Shown here in pieces: positions 10,571-19,574 of a stretch of 64,000 bases of DNA. A program made the translations under genes and the position numbers. This DNA is from Hirsutella rhossiliensis (taxonomy: Eukaryota; Ascomycota; Sordariomycetes; Hypocreales; Ophiocordycipitaceae). Positions within the stretch are counted from its first letter, which is position 1, and each line of letters begins with the position of its first letter. Location: the NCBI RefSeq assembly GCF_020360975.1, contig NW_025408685.1:248001-312000 (forward strand). The letters are read 5' to 3'. The notes under the pieces are model-generated. The model saw nothing but the letters and a program-made list of their open reading frames with translations. It was not told where the DNA came from and ran no database searches.

Positions 10571-11479
10571 TCAGTCTACGTCAACACTGAGAGCCGGCGA
10601 GGATGCCTTTGCTTGTTCTGCCACGGTTTCGAGATGCCTGTGGACCCCCTTATAGCCTTCGCAAAGCCCCAACTGGTGAAGAAGATCGAGGACACGCCGT
10701 TTCACGCCATTTGAGTGTAGGAAGGCACCAAACACCCGGGGGAACTTGTTGCTCCCTTCGGACGCCCTAGAATAGCAAAGAATCGACGTGATTATCGCAA
10801 TCCTATGGTTGAACTTTGCAGGATCTCTTGGTGGTCGATCTTTCCTCTCCGTCTTGGGCGCCATGAGACCATTGAGCAATCCACAGAGAAGAGGAGCATG
10901 AGTGCCGACTTGCTCATACATCTTCTCAAATTGCATGTCGCCAAGTATGCGCTCATAGTCCTCGACCTTCTGACCCTTTGACCGGTTCTTTTTCCCCGTG
11001 TCAGCAGGTAGACTCTTCTCTTGGTCACCGTCGACTTGACAAGCACTGAACATCTCTCCGGCTTCTTCCAGTGCTTTCATTTCCTTCCTCAGCGCCTTGA
11101 TGGTGGCAATACCTGTCGCACGAGGTGCGGCATGTTGTCGCAGCGCGTCTAAGACCTCTGGCTGGCCGTAGACAGCCTCTGTGAGCCGTTTGGCACGAGT
11201 AGCAGGGCGCTCCCCATAACCACCGGACCCTTGAGTCGTCGCGTAAACGTGGATAAACTCTCGTAATGTAATGTCTTTTTTCCTCATGAATCGACATACA
11301 TCGTCTACTCTCTGCGCCTTACTGCGTCTTTGAGGCCCTCTCGCTTTTTCGCGAGGCGCTTTGGACATGTTTGAAGACGCGATCTGCTCAGGCATTGGGG
11401 CCAGGGAGACAGTGGGCGGGTTTAATCGCGCACTCTGACGACGCTGAATTTGGGCCGACATCCCCCACACTTCAATCAA
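10571..11479 (-). CDS. Uncharacterised fungal protein resembling the N-terminal part of DUF6589 proteins
   Basis: An uninterrupted frame of 302 codons. The N-terminus is basic (PREKARGPQRRSKAQRVDDV), followed by DITLREFIHVYATT and a C-terminal part with ITSILCYSRASEGSNKFPRV and FGAFLHSNGVKRRVLDLLHQ. That last block resembles the start of large fungal proteins carrying DUF6589, which are lineage-specific, multi-copy and of unknown function. Here it ends early, before the domain proper, so it is either a short paralogue, a first exon or a truncated gene. The call is from memory of the family pattern only. No catalytic motif is visible, and no partner gene in the same orientation lies next to it. 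Confidence 0.4.
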   Translation of the reverse strand: MIEVWGMSAQIQRRQSARLNPPTVSLAPMPEQIASSNMSKAPREKARGPQRRSKAQRVDDVCRFMRKKDITLREFIHVYATTQGSGGYGERPATRAKRLTEAVYGQPEVLDALRQHAAPRATGIATIKALRKEMKALEEAGEMFSACQVDGDQEKSLPADTGKKNRSKGQKVEDYERILGDMQFEKMYEQVGTHAPLLCGLLNGLMAPKTERKDRPPRDPAKFNHRIAIITSILCYSRASEGSNKFPRVFGAFLHSNGVKRRVLDLLHQLGLCEGYKGVHRHLETVAEQAKASSPALSVDVD

Positions 11480-11680
11480 TTATGGAACAGCAGCAGAGGA
11501 ATCGAGTGGCTGTATTCAATTGACGGAACCCCGTGTGGTTGTGAGCGAAAATGGGTTTGAAGATAGTCCTTTATTTCGTATGAAATTTCTCCGCACACGC
11601 CCAAGATTGATGACACGGCACTCAGGCCATTTGCTCGAGGAGTGCATGTGACTTACCGATTAGGTATAGTGTACCCCATA

Positions 11681-11842
11681 ACGTACCTCACTGCGTCATG
11701 CAACGCACCACGTCATGCAACAGACTGCCCGACCGGCAAGCCATAGCGAAAATTAATCCTGCAACCAGAACAACAATTGAAAATATTATTAGACGTCGCA
11801 GCAATATGAAAAATTGTGTACAGAATTCATATATATATTTTT
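11681..11842 (-). mobile_element. Terminal remnant of the Tc1-mariner family found whole at 53582-55969
   Basis: From 11681 the sequence follows the left end of the 53582 element closely: ACGTACCTCACTG, then GTCATGCAACGCACCACG and GCGAAAATTAATCCTGCAAC. It is preceded by TA. Similarity stops where a TGTTGGAA copia-like LTR begins at 11843, so the element was cut by, or recombined at, the retrotransposon insertion. By comparison with the full copy this is the 3' end relative to the transposase. Confidence 0.78.
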
Positions 11843-12124
11843 TGTTGGAATACTAACCTGCTGAGTAACCCGTGCAATCGGGATACCATCACGGTTCATG
11901 CACGACTCCCACGTGACACCCTACCCCGCGATCAGGGCACGCAGCCCCGGCTGCATGCCCCCATTACCGGGTGCACATTCCGTTTCTTGTGAATAGCTTC
12001 CTCTTCCCTAGTTAGTTACAATTGAAGTCATCACCGGTTACCCTACCTGTCGTGACTGTGACTCAGCCTACAGCTTGTGCGCATGCGTATCTGTAGGCAC
12101 ATAGGTGCCTACCATCACTGATCA
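11843..12124 (+). repeat. Candidate 5' LTR of a copia element
   Basis: It begins TGTTGGAATAC, a common copia LTR start, and ends ...CTGATCA, giving TG...CA borders and about 282 bp. A TGG at 12126 could open a primer-binding site (TGGTTCCAGGTCCCGA). No matching 3' LTR exists in the window, so the right border is a proposal rather than a measurement. Confidence 0.45.
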
Positions 12125-12183
12125 GTGGTTCCAGGTCCCGAAGGAGCCACAGAGCAGCAAGGTAGATGAAGAGTCACCGATCT

Positions 12184-12446
12184 GATCCGCCTGCAATTCA
12201 CCGTGCCGTTCGGAGAAAGTGATACTTTTCCTCTACGGGTAGAAGAGACAAACTCCGTGATTCGTTCCGCCGAGCAACTCACCGACCGTTCGAAGACGAC
12301 AAGTTTGTGCTAAGAGCAGGAGACACTCCTTATTCCGATCCGCCTTCAACTCACTGTGCCGTTCGGAAGAAAGAAGCAGAACCTACGGCTAACCTATTGC
12401 TATTCCTAACTGCCGTTCCGCCGAGCAACTCACCGACCGTTCGAAG
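12184..12446 (+). repeat. Two direct repeats in the copia leader
   Basis: A unit starting GATCCGCC, passing through GTGCCGTTCGGA, and ending CCGAGCAACTCACCGACCG-TTCGAAG occurs at 12184-12295 and 12337-12446. The outer blocks are nearly identical and the middles diverge. The repeats lie between the LTR and gag, where packaging or priming signals usually sit. Confidence 0.75.
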
Positions 12447-12549
12447 GAAAGGAAAAGACATAGCTTAGCTGCGTCAGCAACGCATCCCGACTCCCTCGCG
12501 ATTGTGCTTTAATTAGTACAATTGATCACTACAATTCACCTCCGACACT

Positions 12550-14040
12550 ATGTCTGCAGGACCTAGCAGCAGTGCCCCGGGAGGCAGTAGTAATACCCCC
12601 GTCCCTACTATCTATATTGCTCGCGATCCCCCAAGCCAGGAGAGAGTGCAAGGATGGCTGGGCAAATATACTGGCATACCGATCGACATGTCAGACATTG
12701 ACCTATCCCTCTGGCATACCCCTGTGAACCCAGAGGAAGAGCCAACGCCACGCCACCTGATCACACAACTCGCCCGTGCGTGGACCGACTATGAGAGAGC
12801 CAATGTAGGAAGAATCGACACTCTTATTATGTTCCAAGAGCACTTCGAAGGATGGAATAGTGCACTCTTCGGAAGGATTGAGCCAACGATTCGAGCTGCA
12901 TTCGTCAACTATCTTCGTACGAAGGAAGTGATCACTGGCCCTTGAGAAGAGGCCGACATGACTTTCTTCTCGCTTCCCTCGCCACCGAAGAATATTGGGA
13001 AACCCAGGATACCCCGGTCACCTCCATCGACGAAGGAGCACAACCCGTGCCCGCAGCGATCCCTTTGCCCCTCTCACCACCTATTCAACCGCCTGTACAA
13101 CCTGTCCAGCAGGCCACTCAATCCGTCACCCCAACCGCTTTTACAAACGCTCCGACGAGCTACACCTTCCCTCACCGCACAAGGATAGCTCCCCAGGTAA
13201 CACCAGCTCCCCCTATTACCTACCCCAATTCAGTGGCGATTCCCCCAAGAGCCAAGTCAGATCCGCCACAATACACCCCATACCGCACATTGCCACCACG
13301 AGACGTGCCGAACACCCCGACCAATGCCCAGACTCTCGCCCTCTTCGTCAAGATTTGGAATAAGGAAGATACCTACTCAGGTCAACCTTACGATCTCCTT
13401 GACGATAAGATCAGGAACTTCCTAACCACCTGCCGTTCGGTTGAAGTCCCCGAGTCAGCTACACGCCTTTCTCCCCGCGCCCTTACAGGTCGAGCAAAGA
13501 CCTACTATGACCTTTATCTTGACCCAGACCTCACGTTCGCCGCCGCTTACCGACAACTTAAGCAACATTTCGATACCAACGTGAATCTGGAGCATTACCA
13601 TACGGACTGGTCAACTATCACCTTCAACAGTGTCCGTAGCAAGCACAGTGACAAGGACCTCCACGCTGTGCTTGATATAATGCTTGACAAGCTCCAATTG
13701 TGTCAACGAGCGATTGGGCCGGAAATAGCTGGCGAAAGCAACCTCCGCAACGCAGTCATCCGCGCTTGCCGTGGAACGCCTGAGCTCAAGCAAGCCTTGT
13801 ACAAAGCCCCGCCCATTGCGAACAACTCTTTGCCGACCTCCGCGCCTCTATTGAACTTGCGATCACGGACAACGGTAGCACCCAATGGTATACCGACCGC
13901 AAGTATCAACAGAATAGACCCCCCTTCCGCAACAATAACAGCGCGAACCCCAAACGACAGCCGCAGAGAAAGAAGGTGTGCTTCATCTGCGGCAAAGCTG
14001 GCTGTTGGTCTACCAAGCATACCATAGAAGAACGGAAACA
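12550..14040 (+). pseudogene. Copia gag polyprotein (frameshifted)
   Basis: Gag would form the particle shell and bind RNA. ATG 12550 opens a 131-codon frame that stops at 12945. A second frame starting at 12942 continues with a Pro-rich linker, then a UBN2-like core (DLLDDKIRNFLTTC, YRQLKQHFDTNVNLEHYHTD). A zinc-binding CFICGKAGCWSTKH at about 13979, in another frame, is the variant knuckle common in fungal copia elements. At least two frameshifts break the polyprotein. Confidence 0.8.
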
Positions 14041-15231
14041 ATCACGGATGTATTTCCTAATGCCCACAATGCCTCCGACACGACCCCGGACTTCGCCATG
14101 TTCCTCGCCGAATTCGAAGGTCATGAACTTGACGAGACCCCTGTCCCTGACTATGATACTGCTGATGAAATTGACGATGAAGACCCAGCGATTGGCTCGC
14201 TGTTCTTCACGCAATCATTCCTCGCAGATTACGCTGTTCTACACCGTCTGACTAAGGAAGATGCCTATAGCGCTCCTCAAAAGGCCCCGGCACAACAATT
14301 CCTTGTCGATGACCGTTACACAACGCGTTATCAGGGCATCATGCTCGACACAGGTGCTTCCGACGTGTCAACCGCTGGCCTAGACCAATTCCATGCCTGG
14401 CAGCGCGAAGACCACTGCGCTACCCTCGATACCACCCGCGCAGGCCAGACAGGCATCTCCTTTGGAGATGGACCCCGGATTGTGTCTGTCGGTGCGACCG
14501 CGATTCGCACGGCATTCGGGCCCGTTGATTTCCACGTTCTTCCCACTAAGACCCGTTCCTCCTCTCCTAGCCGATATGGACCGGCTAGGCTTGTTTTTCA
14601 ACAATCAGACCAACGAAGTCGTCCGCGATGACATTCGCGTTCCCGCAGTACGTAAATGGGGCCACGCATGGTTCCATCTAGGTAAAGAAGAGACTGCGAG
14701 AGTATTCCTGACCGAACGCGAATTGCGACGACTTCACCGACGATTCGGTCACCCGGCCACAGCTAGACTCCACCGACTGCTTAGGTGTGCCGGGCATGAT
14801 GATATTGATGAGCAGTCAATCCGTGAGATCACGAGGATGTGCCACCACTGTCAAATCAACGGCACCTCCCCCCCCAACGCTTCAGGTTTACCCTTAGAGA
14901 CGACCGCGAGTTCAATTTCGAGATAACCGCGGATGTAGTCCAAATAGGCGGAAAGCCTGTGCTACACGTGATCGACGAAGCCACAGCGTTCCAAGGCGCC
15001 AGGTTCCTCCCCCTCGATGACCGCCCGAGACACCTGGGAAACGCTACTGGAGATCTTAACATTAGACCTCAACTACCGTGGCTTCAAGGTCATGCGTCAT
15101 TTTCACTGAGTCTAACCAGACAGAGAAATATGGTTTTGGATGCTATACGCCAAGCTAGACCTACGAGGAGCACGAGCCGACAACTCCACAGGCTAAAAAT
15201 CTCGAAGCTAGTAGCCTCGAGAAGACTTTGA
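14041..15231 (+). pseudogene. Copia protease and partial integrase (frameshifted)
   Basis: The protease active site MLDTGASDVSTAG lies near 14341 and is followed by SFGDGPRIVSVG. A frame change leads to the integrase zinc domain, LHRRFGHPATARLHRL with CHHCQ (His-Cys pattern) near 14740-14860. The integrase core starts at DREFNFEITADVVQIGGK and VLHVIDEATAF, then drifts out of frame and ends near 15100. The remaining catalytic acids and reverse transcriptase are missing. Confidence 0.8.
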
Positions 15232-16198
15232 GAAAGATATCTAGAGTGTTTGAGCGCAAGGAGCAGAGTTGGTGTTGAAGGATCAGAGATTTCAGGCCTC
15301 GGCGGCTACGCTGCATCGCGTGAGGCCAAGGAAGGAAAGAATGATCCCCAATCCTAATAATATGTTCATAAACCTCTGATATATATTAGGGAATGTCTAT
15401 ATGCTTCCACAGGGCGATGAAGAGGTGCTATATGATTGAAGGTGCATTTAGTCAGGTTGAAGAGGAGAAGGGGAAGTGAGGGTAGAGCCACCTGATTCGT
15501 CGCCTTCTTACACATTGGCGGAGACAGACCAGAAACCCAACAGTACACGGCAATTAAACATTGAAAGCACTACAGAGTAGTATTTCTTTTATAATTTATT
15601 ATGGGCTAATGGCTTCAATTCAATTGATATAGTTTGTATGGTCCAGGCACCTTTTTGCGGTACCGGTGAGGGGGTGTAACAGGCGATGGGTGGGGCATGG
15701 TAGGCCCGGTCGCCCTCGCTAAGCAGGCGCCGAGGGTTGGTCCGAGTACTCTTCGGCTACACGAAGAATATATATCGACCACGAATCTGTCATTGGGAAG
15801 ATGCCACGTGATCACGGCGTAACAGTCACATCCACAGTCGACGAGAGTGCGTATTCTGTAGCCTCTGTTTACGGGTCGACTGTTCATTGGTGGCTTGAAC
15901 GCTTCCTAGTCGACCATGCCGGTCACAGCCCGTGACAGATGGCCAGCTTAGGATGGTAGCTCAATACTACAAAGGAACCCCAAATGAGCGGCAACACTCT
16001 GGGCACAGGGAGCATGACGTATCAGCAGATTGAACAACTGGACGCACGTATACAGGCACGCCGCCATGAACAGTAACGCTGCATGGCTGCCTAACCAACA
16101 ACCGCCTGTCAAGAAGAGATAGTCCCTTGCGTGGTCCAAATCGACAATGATGCGGCTGGCCACGGCCTGCCCCCATAACCTCGTCCGCCAAAGTCAGT
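15232..16198. other. Gene-poor spacer; possible protease remnant at 15615-15887 (minus)
   Basis: About 970 bp without a supported gene. A 90-codon minus-strand frame at 15615-15887 contains RTLVDCGCDCYAVI, which resembles the DSG/DTG active-site strand of retroviral-type aspartic proteases with Cys in place of Ser. It may be a scrap of an LTR element. Nothing else is recognisable. Confidence 0.35.
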
Positions 16199-17579
16199 TT
16201 ACTTTCCCGAATAAGATCCAGGAGATTTGGGTGTATCAGAAGACTTGGACGATAGCATGAAGCCTCGCCCGTACCTTGCCCCAAATTGGGACCTGGCCTC
16301 TGTTTTGGCACCGACATCAGGTCCAGGATACGCATTGTCTTGCGATTGAGATTCCTCCTCCTTGGGCCTTTGGATATTAAGTGTGATCATGTCCCGTGAT
16401 ATCTGCCGGACAGTTTCATCACTAACGTGACCCCCTACTTGCCTGCTCCTCCATCCAAGTCCCTTGTTTTGTCCGTGAATCGTCTTTCCGTCAGTCGAAA
16501 CCATGAACTGCATGGCGTCGCCTGTAGCGTAGTTGTCAATAACGCTAATGTTTTCCTTTAAGCGCTCGTTTGCTTCAGAACAAATGCTCAAGCTTTGGCG
16601 CGCGTTTTCCCATTCTTCCCGCAGCCTCGCAATCTCGGAAGTATCCCCCTCAGAAGCAGGCACTTTCATTATTTTCCCCATCAAGCGATCGAACAAATCC
16701 TTCTCGTGTTGTTCCAGTTTCACGACTGTGTTGTCAAGGGTCTTCCTGCACCCATTCAGACCCTCATTGACGAGCATTTCGGGGAACGTAGCTGGCTCTT
16801 CATTTTCGGACGAGCTTCCACTGCGTTTGGTGGCCAGCTGAAATTCATCGATATGCTTCGACAGTTGGTCACAAATTTCAAGGCATCGCTGCGTGCTCAA
16901 TCGCTCTTCCTGCATGGTTTGCAATTCTGGCGCGCCTGAGCCGGTCTCCGATATGGCGTCTGCGAGAAAAACACCTATTTTCTCGTCGATACTTTCGAGG
17001 TGAGCCCGGAGGTCACTGTGCGCTGTCTCGACAAGGTCTTTGTAGCTTCAAATGGTCTCGGCGGTGGCAGAGCATACGCGGCTACATTCACAGCATAAAC
17101 ATTAGAGTTGTTACTGAATGGTTTATTTTATGGGGGTGGTGGCTTGCAGACCGTGAAACGTACAGATTGGCGTCAGTGAGGGCAATAGTGATTGTCGACT
17201 TGTAGCCGGATAACAACCGCCTAAATCCGTCGATATCATCACCCATGTACTTGAGTTTAGCCCACCCCCGAAAGGTCGTCCGAGTCCCCCCGGACTGCGA
17301 CACGCATTTCATGAGTTCCTGATTGAACTCTGCACAGGCATGGCCGCATCGCAGCAACGGTCGATCGAGCGCTGAGAGGTCGACAGTATGGACGGCACTG
17401 ACCGTCTCCGTAAGTGGGCCTAAGACTCCGCTCAAAGCTTCAAGCTCGTCAATGAGATCGCGCACACGTTTGGGACGGTCTCGAAAACTCTGGACAGTGC
17501 TGTAAAGCGTAATGCTGGATTGGAGGGCGAACGTAGCCAGGGCCAATAGCCCGGAAGCCAGTCCTACCGGCTCGGCCAT
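16199..17579 (-). CDS. Fungal STAND-type N-terminal domain (PigL_N-like) protein, two exons
   Basis: Exon 1 is 17579-17164 and exon 2 is 17045-16199. The 118-nt intron (17163-17046) starts GTACGT and ends TTGAAG, and splicing restores one 420-residue frame. The N-terminus, GLASGLLALATFALQSS with FRDRPKRVRDLIDELEAL, matches the fungal N-terminal domain of STAND/NLR-like proteins (family of azaphilone cluster protein L, PF17111-like). Such domains are thought to act as helical signalling or oligomerising modules. A Lys/Glu-rich, probably coiled-coil middle follows, then a conserved block near residues 315-355 (QFMVSTDGKTIHGQNKGLGW, QVGGHVSDETVRQI). No NACHT or NB-ARC ATPase and no repeat domain follow, so this is a stand-alone form. 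The frame is intact and it is probably a host gene. Confidence 0.78.
17046..17163 (-). other. Intron of the STAND N-domain gene
   Basis: 118 nt, GTACGT to AG. It removes an otherwise in-frame TGA and leaves a Leu codon split 2+1 across the junction. Read-through would end the protein early. Confidence 0.7.
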
Positions 17580-19143
17580 CGCGGTGGACGGCCTCAGGCA
17601 TGAAGAGCGTGTAGGAAGATCGCAGGAAGGTGTAACAAATAGTTGTGGGGTGATCGCTCGTTTTATGATCTGCGAGGCGGTGCCTAGAGCTTCTTTGCCA
17701 TACTTGATTGGTTCATCTCAGCCGAATGCCCCACGTGACCTGGCAGGTGACCTACTCCGCCCTTCCTGCTGCGCCGTTCCAACAAACATGCTATATTACC
17801 GAAATTCTGCCTTACGACAATAAGCGGGAACGCCAGTGCGCCAATCAGTGGAGTTCGTGCGCCAGGGGGGTACCATGATTTGCCGCTTCTTAACTGGCTC
17901 AGCACAGAGCAAGGTGAATACGTGCAAAAAACAATTCTTTGACTTTCCGGCCAAATTTTCGAAACGGCCACTGAAATCCGAAACACCCATACCATGAAAA
18001 TCGCCTCGACCGCCGTCCCCTGCCCACGGAAGTGCAGCCGCGCGCACGTTGCTGCGGGTGCGCTACGTGGCTGCAAAGATGGCGAGAACAGGCGGAAAAT
18101 TCGCTCTGCTTGCGCTGGAGCCCCCCAACGGGAACCTTGGTCGGCGGGTTGACCGGGGTAATTAGCGCCATGCGCCACCTGACGTGACTTAATTCAGGGC
18201 TGCAAATATAATCGTAGGCTTTAACCGTGCCGTACCTTCCTCTCTCCACATTCTGCTCCACTTTCTTTCGTCCCATGCAGAAACCTGATTCCCCCCCCCC
18301 TATAAGTGCAAAATATGGTCAAGGACGAGGAAGGCGGCGGCAACAAAGAGTGCACCCCGTGCCGCTTTGGTTATTCATGACTCGTGATTGGTGAGCACTA
18401 TCGTTGCGTTGTTGGTCTGCTGTGCTGCTAATGCATCATCGCAGTTCGTTGTTGGGCTCCACTTTAACCTACTGGGATGCACCAGCGTACCACAGAGCGT
18501 GGACCAGACGGAAGGAACGTCATCTGGACTATGGAGGCTTAGTGCGATCGATAAGAGCTAGCGTAGGATTTTGAGAGTGACAGGTCAGTCTGCAGGTCCA
18601 GGCAGCATCCAAAACACATTGTCTGTAGATTAGTTGGTTCCCATCGACTGGAGTAACCCTACATACATTCGATGTGTAACACGTGAATGCGGCTCGCTGT
18701 GCGACTGCGGCAAAGTCGCCTCCCTTCCTCGCTCCACCTCTTATTGCGAAGCGGCAGTTGGGGCAGTATTACTCGTCTTCGCTTATCGATATGGAAGCCA
18801 AATAGCTCACAACTGTCGCCCGGTTCTAGTTCAAAATACGACATGCTCCCATGTAGACGCAGTCTTCGCCGAAAAGGAACCATGCACCTCGTGTATGACT
18901 CCGTTACAGTACTAGTTGCAAGGCTGCAACAAACCAAGAACCAACAACCGGCCTCTAAGGCCAACCGGAGTGTCCCGCCCTGTAGGGCATTCACTGCCCA
19001 CCCTTCAGCACGAGCGTGCATCATGAAAAGGATGTGGGGCCTGGCTGCAGTGCAATGTCTTGCAGAACAAATGCTATTGGAAGTGGAAGCACAATGTGGC
19101 TGCAGCGTGGCAGCTCGCACGCAGAGCGATGACATCAAGTGGA
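17580..19143. other. Intergenic region, no supported gene
   Basis: About 1.56 kb. Overlapping frames on both strands (for example 17684-18178 minus and 18687-19238 plus) show no family motif. A C run followed by TATAAG occurs at 18290-18306. The stretch probably holds the promoter of the STAND-domain gene at its left end. Confidence 0.5.
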
Positions 19144-19155
19144 TGTCACAGGTCC
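19144..19155 (+). repeat. Inverted end motif, left
   Basis: TGTCACAGGTCC, followed by a GGTCAGCGGATTACC stretch; inverted partner at 22485-22496. Confidence 0.65.
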
Positions 19156-19574
19156 GGCTTTGGTGGGCGGTCAGCGGATTACCCCGCAGATTACCGCCGA
19201 TTACCCGCTTGCCCTTGACATCACCTCTGCCGGGTTGATGTCATCTTCGGAGCGCCATAAAGCGCGAAAGCCGGGACCGACGACGAGAAAACCAGTTCGA
19301 CTGGATAGCCTGCGTTTGTGCGATCAGAATGCACCCTGTCTAAGGTCCTACATCCTGTCGGTTGCGAGGTTGCGGTGATTTGAAGCATTTTCTAGCCTTG
19401 ACGCGCTGGAGCTACAGCGGCGCTTAGCGGATGCATACCCTGTCTACAGGCCACTACCGCTGACTGTAGCGACGCAGCCCCTGACGGCCTGGGGGCACTT
19501 TCGCCGCCAAGGTCCTCGTCATTCTATCAGACGGGTGTTCAAAATCACTGCGCCATCGACTTTTCGCTACCACC

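Larger units (their letters stand above)
11843..15231 (+). mobile_element. Truncated Ty1-copia LTR retrotransposon
   Basis: A candidate LTR, a 420-bp leader with direct repeats, a gag gene, an aspartic protease and the first part of integrase follow in copia order (protease and integrase ahead of where reverse transcriptase should be). Reverse transcriptase, RNase H and the 3' LTR are absent. Sequence after about 15100 is unrelated, so the element is 3'-truncated and cannot transpose. Confidence 0.8.

Noticed and set aside
18659..19138. 159-codon minus-strand frame
   Set aside because: No motif, a plus-strand frame overlaps it, and nothing links it to the Crypton next to it.
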